Shown: in pieces, positions 1-7,806 of the stretch
Layout: the number at the start of each line of letters is the position of its first letter
How positions within the stretch are numbered: position 1 is the first letter of the stretch
DNA from: an uncultured Bacilli bacterium
Lineage (GTDB): Bacteria > Bacillota_I > Bacilli_A > RF39 > UBA660
NCBI GenBank assembly: GCA_934096235.1
Contig: CAKOLO010000004.1
Span: 1-64,000 of the forward strand
Length of the DNA stretch: 64,000 bases
Direction: 5' to 3'
The notes under the pieces: model-generated
Seen by the model: only the letters and a program-made list of their open reading frames with translations
What the model was told of the DNA's origin: nothing
Databases searched by the model: none
Made by a program: the position numbers and the translations under genes

Positions 1-1551
1 CAATGTTGTTGCTTTAGTACTAGAAAACATACTAGCCATATTAGTAACATTACTTGTATTAAAGCTACTCACATCCAATGTTGTTGCTCCACTATATTGA
101 AACATTCTACTCATATTAGTTACATTACTTGTATTAAAATTACTTACATTTAATGTTGTTGCTTTACTATTAGAAAACATATATGACATATTAGTTACTT
201 TGCTTGTATTAAAACTACTTAAATCTAATGTTGTTGCTTGACTATTATAAAACATATAACTCATATCAGTAACTTTACTTGTATCAAAATTACTTAAATC
301 CAATGTTGTTGCTTTAGTACTAGAAAACATATATGACATATTAGTTACTTTGCTTGTATCAAAATTACTTACATCTAATGTTGTTGCTTCACTATTAGAA
401 AACATATCACTCATATCAGTTACTTTGCTTGTATCAAAATTACTTAAATTCAATGTTGTTGCTTTAGTACTAGAAAACATACTAGCCATATTAGTTACAT
501 TACTTGTATCAAAACTACTTAAATCCAATGTTGTTGCTTTACTATAATAAAACATACCAGCCATATTAGTTACATTTCTTGTATCAAAATTACTTAAGTC
601 TAAAGTAGTAGCATTAGAACCACTAAACATACCACTCATATCAGTTACTTTGCTTGTATTAAATTTACTTAAATCCAATGTTGTTGCTTTACTATAAGAA
701 AACATACTAGCCATATTAGTAACATTACTTGTATTAAAGCTGCTTAAATCTAATGTTGTAGCTTTGCTATTATAAAACATAAAGTTCATATCGACTATTG
801 GCTTGTTATTTATATAAGTACAAACTTTACTATTTACGGTCTCGGTACTTGTTCTATTAGTAAGCATTACTCCCCAGCTATCAGCATCCATATTTGACCA
901 AGCTAATGTGTCTGGTTTATATCGATTAATATAACCACGTTGTTTATATCCATAAGTATATTGTCCATCTACATATTTTAGTCCTTGAGTAAGAGTATCA
1001 TTTGTTTTACAAAAATATGTATTAGTACTTGGTGTTTCTAATGAGGCGATTTCTGTATATGTATTTGGTACTTCAACATCAGCTAGAGTATTTGTAGAAT
1101 ATCCTCCACTTACTTTAAATGTTAATGTTTGACTAGAAGCACTGTTATTTAAAATTTTTAATTTTAAATTGTTTACAGATTTAGATTCTACTAAATCACC
1201 TGGAGATTTATAACTAGTTAATTCATCACTAGTATTTTTAGTTTGATTAAAGTAACTAATTGATATATTAGCATTCTTTTGATATAAAAGTTTATAATAA
1301 GTTTTTATTTCATTTTGATTAGTTAAATCTATGTCTACTATTGTTTCGCCTGCTGGTACACTTAATGTATTTGTACTACTTCCTTCTATAGTCATTGAAT
1401 ACTTAAGTTCACCAATATACATTTCAGCAGCTCTTTTATTATCAATATTCACTTTAAAATATGAAAGACTATAAGTAAGCAAAATACATAATGCTAGTAC
1501 TATAGAAATAACACCAATATACTGTTTAAAATAATCCATTGCTTTTTGCAT
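1..1551 (-). CDS. BspA-like surface protein with DUF285 repeats (3' end outside window)
   Basis: The frame is open from an ATG at 1551 to base 1, so the C-terminus is missing. AGGTGAT precedes the ATG. A hydrophobic segment at about residues 9-28 is a signal anchor. An extracellular region follows, and from about residue 258 there are ten or more repeats of exactly 25 residues (75 bp) with the pattern MF-x-x-S-x-ATTLDLS-x-F-x-TS-x-VT-x-M. This is the DUF285/BspA-like leucine-rich repeat of Mollicutes and gut Firmicutes surface proteins. The role is probably adhesion or host interaction, by family only. Copies are nearly identical at DNA level, which suggests recent expansion and possible variation in copy number. 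Confidence 0.85.
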   Translation of the reverse strand, partial: MQKAMDYFKQYIGVISIVLALCILLTYSLSYFKVNIDNKRAAEMYIGELKYSMTIEGSSTNTLSVPAGETIVDIDLTNQNEIKTYYKLLYQKNANISISYFNQTKNTSDELTSYKSPGDLVESKSVNNLKLKILNNSASSQTLTFKVSGGYSTNTLADVEVPNTYTEIASLETPSTNTYFCKTNDTLTQGLKYVDGQYTYGYKQRGYINRYKPDTLAWSNMDADSWGVMLTNRTSTETVNSKVCTYINNKPIVDMNFMFYNSKATTLDLSSFNTSNVTNMASMFSYSKATTLDLSKFNTSKVTDMSGMFSGSNATTLDLSNFDTRNVTNMAGMFYYSKATTLDLSSFDTSNVTNMASMFSSTKATTLNLSNFDTSKVTDMSDMFSNSEATTLDVSNFDTSKVTNMSYMFSSTKATTLDLSNFDTSKVTDMSYMFYNSQATTLDLSSFNTSKVTNMSYMFSNSKATTLNVSNFNTSNVTNMSRMFQYSGATTLDVSSFNTSNVTNMASMFSSTKATTL

Positions 1552-1606
1552 TTTATCACCTATTCTATATATAAATATAATACAATATAAAAATGTTAAA
1601 ATCAAC

Positions 1607-1635
1607 TTTATTATGTAAATAATTTATAGTATAAT
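1607..1635 (+). promoter_or_regulatory. Candidate sigma-A promoter for the PAP2 gene
   Basis: TTTATT and TATAAT are separated by 17 bp, just upstream of the PAP2 start. The -10 is perfect and the -35 is weak. Confidence 0.4.
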
Positions 1636-1651
1636 TTTCTTGTGATGTGTT

Positions 1652-2287
1652 ATGAAGAAAATAGAATATAAACCTTTAATACTTACTGTAGCATTAATAG
1701 CATTTCAATCATTATGTTACTTCGTATCTAAATTATTTGGAGGTAATCCTAATCTAATTGGTGGTGTTATAGATAGTAAAATACCATTTAATATGTGGTT
1801 TATTATTCCTTATTGTATATGGTATTTATTGATATTCTTAATTCCATATTATTTATATAAAAAAGATAAAGATGTTTTTACTAAATATTTTATATCATAT
1901 GTATTTTGTACTGTTATTGCTAATATAATATTTATAATATATCCAACATATGTAGATAGACCCGTTGTTAGTGGAACAAGTATTTTAGAATTAATGACAA
2001 GAATTGTTTTTTGGGTAGATACTCCTGCTCAAAATTGTTTTCCAAGTTTACACTGTGCAGTTAGTATGTTATTTATATTATATATGTTTGAGTGTAAGAA
2101 GTGCCCATTATATTTGAAGATACTTACTCTTATAATATCTATATTGATAATGATAGCTACATTATGTACTAAACAACATGTATTTATTGATTTACTTAGT
2201 GGTGACATCTTAGCAATTGTTTCATATATAATAGTAAATAATCTTAAGAAAACTAAAAAGAAGGTAAAAGAACTATTATCAATTTAA
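1652..2287 (+). CDS. PAP2-superfamily membrane phosphatase
   Basis: A 211-residue protein with about six hydrophobic segments. It carries the PAP2 phosphatase signature: YPTYVDRP at 97-104, PSLHC at 131-135, and a final His176 and Asp180 in the pattern TKQHVFID. The arrangement matches AUR1/inositol-phosphorylceramide-synthase-like PAP2 proteins, which cleave or transfer phosphate-linked head groups on lipids such as phosphatidate or undecaprenyl pyrophosphate. The substrate cannot be told from sequence. No strong Shine-Dalgarno is visible. It lies head-to-head with the BspA-like gene and upstream of a cell-wall peptidase, consistent with an envelope role. Confidence 0.85.
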   Translation: MKKIEYKPLILTVALIAFQSLCYFVSKLFGGNPNLIGGVIDSKIPFNMWFIIPYCIWYLLIFLIPYYLYKKDKDVFTKYFISYVFCTVIANIIFIIYPTYVDRPVVSGTSILELMTRIVFWVDTPAQNCFPSLHCAVSMLFILYMFECKKCPLYLKILTLIISILIMIATLCTKQHVFIDLLSGDILAIVSYIIVNNLKKTKKKVKELLSI

Positions 2288-2318
2288 TAGTTTTTTTATG
2301 TAAAGCATGAAGAAAATA

Positions 2319-2347
2319 TTCTTAAAAATCTTGTCTTATAGTATAAT
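2319..2347 (+). promoter_or_regulatory. Candidate promoter for the VanY-type gene
   Basis: TTCTTA, a 17-bp spacer and TATAAT end 24 bp before the GTG start of the peptidase. Confidence 0.45.
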
Positions 2348-2371
2348 ATAAATGTAAGGATGTGATGGATT

Positions 2372-3367
2372 GTGATTAAGAGAAGACATCTTAAAAAAAG
2401 TGTAAAATTAGTACTTATGAGAATGTTATTTTTAATAATTAGTGGTCTTATATTATGGGGGGCATTTCTATGTATTAGAGATATAAATAATCCTCAGAAT
2501 GATAAAGACAATACTGAAGGAAAAGAAGTAAATAAAGAAGAATACGTATATAAAGAAGAGTTATTAGCTCTTGGATATGATGTTAAAGATATAGATGTAA
2601 TATCTACTAAGATTAGTAATGTTGATGTTAAAAAATATTTATTAACTGAGAAGTATGAAGATATTACTAAGTTTATAGCTAGTCCTTATTATAAGGTTGA
2701 TAAAACTAGTAGATATCAAAGTTATTATAATAAGCATAAAGAGTATGATACTGATAGTGTTGTTATATATGTTGAGATTGGACTTGATATAGAATTTTAT
2801 AATGAAGTAGAAGAAATAACTAATTATGATAATGTTGATGCTTTAGTAAATAAATATCATAAGTTACCTAGTAATTATGAAGCAAGTGATTTAGTTACTT
2901 TAAGTAAAGATTATAGTTCTCGTGGACATAAGATTAAAAAGGTTGCATCTGATCCGTTAATGAAAATGATTGATGCAGCTAAGGCTGATGGACTTAACTT
3001 ATTAGTAATATCAGGATATAGAACTGAAAGTACTCAAAGTGGTTTATTTAATAATTCAGTTAAAAGGCATGGTATGGATCATGCATTAATATATTCAGCA
3101 AAACCTGGATACTCTGAACATCAATTAGGTTTAGCAGTAGATCTTAATAGTACTGAAGAAAATTTTGATCAAACTAAAGAATATAAATGGCTTAAAGCTA
3201 ATTCATATAAATATGGTTTTATAGAAAGATATCCTAAAGGAAAAGAATTCATAACTGGATATGGTTATGAACCTTGGCATTATAGATATTTAGGAGTTGA
3301 TTTAGCTACTAAAGTATATACTGAGAATGTTACTTATGAAGAGTATTTGGTAAAACATTCAAAGTAA
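2372..3367 (+). CDS. D-alanyl-D-alanine carboxypeptidase, VanY/M15B family
   Basis: A 331-residue protein anchored by one N-terminal membrane segment (about 13-35) with an extracellular M15 peptidase domain at the C-terminus. The zinc site is clear: SGYR at 214-217, S-E-H250-x6-D257 and E-P-W-H303. Such enzymes trim the terminal D-Ala from peptidoglycan stem peptides. The start is GTG, because the only nearby ATG (2365) opens a five-codon frame. TAAGGA lies about 11 bases upstream. The last 38 bp overlap the convergent gene on the other strand. Confidence 0.9.
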   Translation: MIKRRHLKKSVKLVLMRMLFLIISGLILWGAFLCIRDINNPQNDKDNTEGKEVNKEEYVYKEELLALGYDVKDIDVISTKISNVDVKKYLLTEKYEDITKFIASPYYKVDKTSRYQSYYNKHKEYDTDSVVIYVEIGLDIEFYNEVEEITNYDNVDALVNKYHKLPSNYEASDLVTLSKDYSSRGHKIKKVASDPLMKMIDAAKADGLNLLVISGYRTESTQSGLFNNSVKRHGMDHALIYSAKPGYSEHQLGLAVDLNSTEENFDQTKEYKWLKANSYKYGFIERYPKGKEFITGYGYEPWHYRYLGVDLATKVYTENVTYEEYLVKHSK

Positions 3368-4040
3368 ATTTAGATATAAATAATAATTTATAAAATAGAA
3401 ATATTATGGTACAAGAAATAGTAATTATAATAAATTTTACTATTTCTTTTTTTGTATAACTCATTGTTTTAACTTCTGTAGTGGTTTTCTCTATTTTAGA
3501 TACATTTTGTGATTTAAATACATTTATTATATATTCTTCTTTTTCATCTAGAGTTATCTTTATAACATTTTTAGTTTTATTAAAGTTACCATTACCAGTT
3601 ATATTAATTTTAGATGAATCATTAGAAAGTTCATAATTAATATCTAATATTTCTTCATCAAGTATATTTAGGTTATATTCGTGTACGTCTTTATTAAAAT
3701 TAAGATTATATCCTTTAATATCAATATTTAATATTTCGCTTATATCAGTTTTATCTTTATAATTTTTAAATACATTTATTTTAAAGTCTCTGGATTTATT
3801 TGAAGTCACTATAAAAGATTCTTCATCTTTATCAAGTGTAAATATTCCATGTCCACTCACTATTTCATCTTTAGATGAAGTTATTTCTATTTTGATTTGT
3901 TCTTTATCTGTAAAATAGTTATATACTTTTATATTGTTATCAAATATTGGAGATAAGTCTTCATTATTAATTTTTATTCTTTCTATAGCATTAATACTTA
4001 GTGGTATTAATAGGAGTATACTTAATATTATTTTTTTCAT
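3330..4040 (-). CDS. Secreted protein with cadherin-like beta-sandwich domain and C-terminal membrane anchor
   Basis: The chosen start (ATG 4040) gives a classic signal peptide (MKKIILSILLLIPLSINA) and 236 residues. A GTG at 4076, five bases after the upstream stop, is the alternative start. The ectodomain contains the pattern LNIDIKGYNLNFNKDVHEYN, typical of the cadherin-like beta-sandwich domain (Pfam Cadherin-like). A membrane segment near the C-terminus (about 200-222) and a short tail follow. The architecture suggests a cell-surface protein of unknown ligand. The gene follows the nucleoside phosphorylase by a few bases, so it may be co-transcribed. Its 3' end overlaps the VanY gene. Confidence 0.65.
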   Translation of the reverse strand: MKKIILSILLLIPLSINAIERIKINNEDLSPIFDNNIKVYNYFTDKEQIKIEITSSKDEIVSGHGIFTLDKDEESFIVTSNKSRDFKINVFKNYKDKTDISEILNIDIKGYNLNFNKDVHEYNLNILDEEILDINYELSNDSSKINITGNGNFNKTKNVIKITLDEKEEYIINVFKSQNVSKIEKTTTEVKTMSYTKKEIVKFIIITISCTIIFLFYKLLFISKFTLNVLPNTLHK

Positions 4041-4084
4041 ATTAATAGTATTTACAATATAAAAAAATAAATTCACTTTGGAAT

Positions 4085-5362
4085 TTATTTTATAGTTTTT
4101 ATTATTATTTTTTTTGGTCTTTTCTTTTTCTTTTCTATTTTGAATGAGTCAGCTAGTAGTTTATCCATATCATCTACTTTTTTATTATAATAAATAGTAC
4201 CTAGTATATCTCCTTTATATACTTTTTCTCCTAGTGTTTTATTTAGTATAACACCTACACTATAATCTATTTTATCAGTCTTTTTATGTCTTCCAGCACC
4301 TAAGTCAAATACTAGCCCTGATAGTTTTAATGAATCTATATTATTAATATATCCTTCTTTTTCAGAAACTACTATGAATTTTTTAGCCTTGCCTTTTAGT
4401 TTCTTTATATCTCCACCTTGAGCTTTAATCCATTCATAGAATTTATTTTTAGCATGTCCACTTTCAAGTAAGTTAATTACTAATTTCTTAGCTTTAGCTT
4501 GGCTTATTCCTTTAGCACTACTTATCATTAGACTGGAAATATAAACTGATAATTCGTATAGTCTTTTATCATAAATTCCATTAAAGAAGTCTATTGCTTC
4601 TTTTACTTCAAGAGCATTACCTATATTTCTTCCGAGTGGAATATTCATATCACTTAGTGTACATATTACTTTTTTATTATAGTACTCTCCGATTTTAACC
4701 ATTGTTTTAGCAAGTGAAGTAGCACTTTTTATATTCTTCATAAATGCACCTTTGCCTACTTTAAGGTCTATTACTATTACATCGCTTCCACTAGCTATTT
4801 TCTTTGACATTATTGAACTTGCAATAAGTGGTATTGAGTCTACTGCTCCTATTTCATTTCTAAGAGCATATATTTTTTTATCAGCAACTGCAATTTTTTC
4901 ACTTTGACTTATTACTGCACAACCAACAGTATCTAACATACGCAAAAAATCTTTTTTACTTAGTTTTAATTTATATCCAGTAATACTTTCTAATTTATCA
5001 ACTGTACCACCTGTAAGGCCTAGACCTCTTCCACTCATTTTAGGAACAGCTACTCCAGCACAAGCAACTATTGGAGAAACTATTAATGTAATTTTATCTC
5101 CTACTCCACCAGTTGAATGTTTATCTACTACTTTTTTATCTAAAGATGATAAATCAATTATTTCACCACTTTTAATCATTACATCAGTAAGATAATATGT
5201 TTCATCCATAGAAAGTCCATTATGATAAATAGCCCATACGAATCCACTCATAGTTTCATCATTAATTCTTCCTTTTACATAGCTATTTACCATATATTCT
5301 ATTTCTTTATATTCTAGTTTTTGTTTATTATTAACTTTTTCTGTAATTTCAACTGCTTTCAT
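4085..5362 (-). CDS. pdp: Pyrimidine-nucleoside phosphorylase
   Basis: A 425-residue member of the thymidine/pyrimidine-nucleoside phosphorylase family, which splits (deoxy)uridine or thymidine with phosphate to give the base and (deoxy)ribose-1-phosphate. The phosphate-binding KHSTGGVGDK (81-90) and the family signature SGRGLGLTGGTVDKLES (from residue 110) are intact. Length is normal for the Firmicutes Pdp type (about 433). The basic tail KKKKRPKKIIIKTIK is lysine-rich. With DeoD at 15.2-15.9 kb it indicates nucleoside salvage. Whether it is Pdp or a strict DeoA cannot be settled from sequence alone. Confidence 0.95.
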   Translation of the reverse strand: MKAVEITEKVNNKQKLEYKEIEYMVNSYVKGRINDETMSGFVWAIYHNGLSMDETYYLTDVMIKSGEIIDLSSLDKKVVDKHSTGGVGDKITLIVSPIVACAGVAVPKMSGRGLGLTGGTVDKLESITGYKLKLSKKDFLRMLDTVGCAVISQSEKIAVADKKIYALRNEIGAVDSIPLIASSIMSKKIASGSDVIVIDLKVGKGAFMKNIKSATSLAKTMVKIGEYYNKKVICTLSDMNIPLGRNIGNALEVKEAIDFFNGIYDKRLYELSVYISSLMISSAKGISQAKAKKLVINLLESGHAKNKFYEWIKAQGGDIKKLKGKAKKFIVVSEKEGYINNIDSLKLSGLVFDLGAGRHKKTDKIDYSVGVILNKTLGEKVYKGDILGTIYYNKKVDDMDKLLADSFKIEKKKKRPKKIIIKTIK

Positions 5363-5383
5363 AATTCACCTATCCTATAGTGT

Positions 5384-5412
5384 ATTATACTATAAAATGT
5401 ACTTTTTTTGAA
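5384..5412 (-). promoter_or_regulatory. Promoter of the pyrimidine-nucleoside phosphorylase gene
   Basis: On the minus strand TTCAAA is followed by 17 bp and TATAAT. A ribosome binding site (ATAGGTGAATT) and the ATG at 5362 follow. Confidence 0.5.
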
Positions 5413-5428
5413 GATTAATTCAAAATAA

Positions 5429-5449
5429 AAAACACAAATTATGTGTTTT
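5429..5449 (-). terminator. Intrinsic terminator of the PH-domain gene
   Basis: AAAACACA and TGTGTTTT form an 8-bp stem around a 5-base loop, followed on the minus strand by a T-rich run. It overlaps the stop codon of the gene ending at 5448. Confidence 0.7.
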
Positions 5450-5969
5450 ATTTTTTCTTCTTAGTTGATTTTCCTTTACCTATTCCTATTCCTTTAAATA
5501 AAGTCCCACCAATACCATTTTCAAGTACTCCTTTTACAGTACCTCTTGTATCAAAACCTAAAACATCATCTACCTTGTCAAATGTTTCTTTTACTTTATC
5601 AAAACTACGATCAGTTAATGTTTTATGAGTAATAGCGTCAGTTATTTTAGTTACGAATTTCATTGCTTCGAATGTTCCTGAAAATTCTAAAGTAATATTA
5701 GATTTAACTGCCTGTATTGTTACTTTATTTCCTTTTTGATTTACTTGTGTCTTATTATTAAATGTTTTTATATCTTTTAAATCTATTTCGTCAAATAATC
5801 TTTTTTCTTCTTTTTTATTTAATAATCCAGATGTTTTTGTTATTTCTTCTAATATTATTCTTTTTGATGTTAAAGTTAAATCAATGCTATTTTTTAGTTC
5901 TAGTGATGAACCAGATAATCTTGCTTCATATAATATTACTTCATCTTCTTTGATTTCAAAATTACTCAT
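5448..5969 (-). CDS. Small PH-like-domain protein of unknown function
   Basis: A 173-residue soluble protein. Residues about 5-115 show alternating beta strands and an LTSKRIILEE segment typical of bacterial PH/GRAM-like domains (compare pattern LT-x-xRI). A C-terminal helix and a Gly/Lys-rich tail (GIGIGKGKSTKKKK) follow. No enzyme motif is seen. It stands alone with its own terminator. Bacterial PH domains often bind membranes or partner proteins, but the role here is unknown. Confidence 0.6.
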   Translation of the reverse strand: MSNFEIKEDEVILYEARLSGSSLELKNSIDLTLTSKRIILEEITKTSGLLNKKEEKRLFDEIDLKDIKTFNNKTQVNQKGNKVTIQAVKSNITLEFSGTFEAMKFVTKITDAITHKTLTDRSFDKVKETFDKVDDVLGFDTRGTVKGVLENGIGGTLFKGIGIGKGKSTKKKK

Positions 5970-6100
5970 TAGTACTCAAACTCCTTAAAACTCATTTCTT
6001 ATATCATTGTACCATAATTATTATATTATTGGCACATTAATATTCATAATAGAATTTGTAATTTTCGCGAACTATTTTATATTTAGTTTTAACTCAATTG

Positions 6101-6117
6101 GTGCGACAGTGTCGCAC
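6101..6117. repeat. Palindrome copy 1 (7-bp arms, AGT loop)
   Basis: GTGCGAC-AGT-GTCGCAC, preceded by AATTG and followed by TTTTTT. Same layout as copies at 6232 and 6985. GC-rich in an AT-rich gap. Confidence 0.85.
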
Positions 6118-6231
6118 TTTTTTATTCGCTTTTAATTTATGTTAAATATGATATGCTAAATAATTTCTTATTGTCTCTAATGCTGGCATTATTTAACAAA
6201 AATTATAGTTTAAAATATTATTTTACCAATT

Positions 6232-6250
6232 GTGTCCACAGTGTGGACAC
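6232..6250. repeat. Palindrome copy 2 (8-bp arms, AGT loop)
   Basis: GTGTCCAC-AGT-GTGGACAC, preceded by AATT and followed by TTTTTG. The arm sequence differs from copies 1 and 3 by changes compensated in the other arm. Confidence 0.85.
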
Positions 6251-6370
6251 TTTTTGTTCGTGTTTAACCAATAATAAATTATTTTGTTTAACTCTATCAT
6301 CTGTTTTCATTCTAGTGAGTAATTTTTTATTTAAATTGATATATTACTTATTTATATAATATTGTTATTT

Positions 6371-7261
6371 TTATATTAACTTATATTCTCTAACAATAAT
6401 TCTATCATCCGAACAATATTCTATTATGAACTTATTCTCTTTCTTACAGATTATAATTCCAATTGTATCATTATTATAATTATCTTTAATATTTTTATCT
6501 ATATAATTCATATATTTTTGTACTTGAGATATGTATTCAGCTTTAAATTCAGTCACTTTAAGTTCTACTACTACATAAGCATTATATTTAATGTTAAAAA
6601 GCAATAAATCTATCTTATGACAAGCATCACCTATTTTAATTTTATATTCGCTTCCAATGAAACTGAAATTATTTCCAAGTTCTTTCATAAATGATTCAAT
6701 GTCCTCTAAAATCAAATCATGAAGTGCTCGTTCTGTTACTATTTCTTTATTCTTATTATTTTTTATTAATATTGGATTAGGTACTAAATCTTTTATTTCA
6801 ATCTCATTATTAAGTATTAGCTTATTTTTAGTTTCAGTGGGTAATCTTTCATATTCTTCATTTTTGATTTTTTCCCTTAATTCTCTTTTTGATAAATTTC
6901 TTTCAGAAGCAATGTTAATATAATATAACAATTTATTTTCATCTTTAATAGATAATAATTCAGAATAATGACTCCATGTTAATTGTGTCGCCAGTGGCGA
7001 CACTTTTTCATCACTAAACATATTATAGAATTGTTTCATTCTAAATAAAGTTCTTCTATTATATTTTTTACCAACTTCAACAACTAACTTTTTGGAGTAT
7101 TCGTCGATAATATTATCTCCATATTTACCACCGGCTTCATTTAATAATCTGCCTATTTCAAAATATGTATTAACAGTATTTCTTTCTTTTGAATAATCTT
7201 TAACTCTTTTATATATTTCGTTATTTATTAGTTTACTTTTAATTTCCTCATAATAATTCAT
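6371..7261 (-). CDS. DUF1016 / YhcG-type PDDEXK nuclease-family protein
   Basis: A 296-residue protein with the DUF1016 N-terminal helical domain (about 10-140, containing TQLTWSHYSELL) and a C-terminal PDDEXK-like nuclease domain. The predicted catalytic residues are Asp218 (in HKIDLLLF), Glu233-x-Lys235 (VVELK) and Gln246. The family is widespread and patchy, and is suspected to act in restriction-like or mobile-element functions. No experimental role is assumed here. Inside the reading frame is a perfect 19-bp palindrome (6985-7003) encoding part of KVSPLATQL. Two related palindromes lie just 3' of the gene. No restriction partner gene is adjacent. Confidence 0.85.
   Translation of the reverse strand: MNYYEEIKSKLINNEIYKRVKDYSKERNTVNTYFEIGRLLNEAGGKYGDNIIDEYSKKLVVEVGKKYNRRTLFRMKQFYNMFSDEKVSPLATQLTWSHYSELLSIKDENKLLYYINIASERNLSKRELREKIKNEEYERLPTETKNKLILNNEIEIKDLVPNPILIKNNKNKEIVTERALHDLILEDIESFMKELGNNFSFIGSEYKIKIGDACHKIDLLLFNIKYNAYVVVELKVTEFKAEYISQVQKYMNYIDKNIKDNYNNDTIGIIICKKENKFIIEYCSDDRIIVREYKLI
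6985..7003. repeat. Palindrome copy 3, inside the DUF1016 gene
   Basis: GTGTCGCC-AGT-GGCGACAC, preceded by AATT and followed by TTTTT. It is read through in frame by the DUF1016 gene at about residues 87-93. Confidence 0.85.
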
Positions 7262-7322
7262 ATTTATTTTTTGTTAAAATTTAGAAATATAATAGTCAAA
7301 TATTGTTTAGTAATTAAGTAAT

Positions 7323-7345
7323 AAAAGCAGAATTAATCTGCTTTT
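7323..7345 (-). terminator. Intrinsic terminator of ssb
   Basis: AAAAGCAG and CTGCTTTT arms around a 7-base loop, with a T-rich tail on the minus strand. It overlaps the 3' end of the SSB gene. Confidence 0.75.
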
Positions 7346-7659
7346 CTACTACTTAAGAATGATACTTTTTCTGCGACTACTTCCATACTATATTTCTTTT
7401 CATTTTCTTTTTCATAAGTGTTCACTTGAATACGACCTTTTATTCCAACAATATCACCTTTTTTACAATATTCGCAAGTTGTTTCTGCGATTCCTGCCCA
7501 TAGAACACATCTAATAAAGTCTGTATCATAATTACCATCCATATTTTTATATGCTCTTGGAACGGCTACTGTTATGATAGTCATTTTCTTATTATTTTCT
7601 GTTGTAGATATCTCTGGGTCAGCTACTAAACGACCTGCTAAGACTACTTGATTTAACAT
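7333..7659 (-). CDS. ssb: Short single-stranded DNA-binding protein
   Basis: The start ATG at 7659 follows AAAGGAGGAAAT, a near-perfect ribosome binding site. A longer frame to 7731 lacks one. The 108-residue product is a single OB fold: MLNQVVLAGRLVADPE at the start, DFIRCVLWAG in the middle, KGRIQVNTYE later. It lacks the long linker and acidic DDDIPF-type tail used by replicative SSB to recruit partners, ending instead in SSRKAD. It therefore resembles Bacillus SsbB/YwpH, an accessory SSB linked to DNA uptake. A full-length SSB is probably encoded elsewhere. Confidence 0.85.
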   Translation of the reverse strand: MLNQVVLAGRLVADPEISTTENNKKMTIITVAVPRAYKNMDGNYDTDFIRCVLWAGIAETTCEYCKKGDIVGIKGRIQVNTYEKENEKKYSMEVVAEKVSFLSSRKAD

Positions 7660-7680
7660 ATTTCCTCCTTTCGTAAGAGG

Positions 7681-7709
7681 AATATAACATAATAGAAATT
7701 TAATAACAA
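7681..7709 (-). promoter_or_regulatory. Candidate promoter of ssb
   Basis: TTGTTA, 17 bp, TATATT on the minus strand, ending 21 bp before the ssb ATG. Confidence 0.5.
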
Positions 7710-7806
7710 ATTGGTAAAATTCAATAATCAAGTAGTAATTTTATAGTAAAATTTTATTTTCTCTTAGAGATAATTCCATTATCAATATAGTTTTTTCTAG
7801 TAAAAT

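Larger units (their letters stand above)
5970..6370. other. 400-bp AT-rich gap with two palindromes, no convincing gene
   Basis: No coding frame with a ribosome binding site is visible on either strand. A 68-codon plus-strand frame at 6153-6359 is low-complexity and lacks a ribosome binding site. The main content is two perfect inverted repeats (6101-6117 and 6232-6250) that match the design of a third inside the neighbouring DUF1016 gene. A weak gene remnant is possible: on the minus strand the second palindrome would read KVSTLWTQL, close to KVSPLATQL of the intact gene. Confidence 0.6.

Noticed and set aside
350..547. Plus-strand 65-codon frame in the repeat region
   Set aside because: It is the antisense shadow of the DUF285 repeats, with the same 75-bp periodicity and no ribosome binding site.
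1..790. Array of regular repeats resembling CRISPR
   Set aside because: The 75-bp period is a multiple of three, has no unique spacers and is translated as 25-residue DUF285 repeats.
6153..6359. 68-codon plus-strand frame in the AT-rich gap
   Set aside because: Low-complexity Leu/Phe/Asn composition, no ribosome binding site, and it runs across a palindrome.
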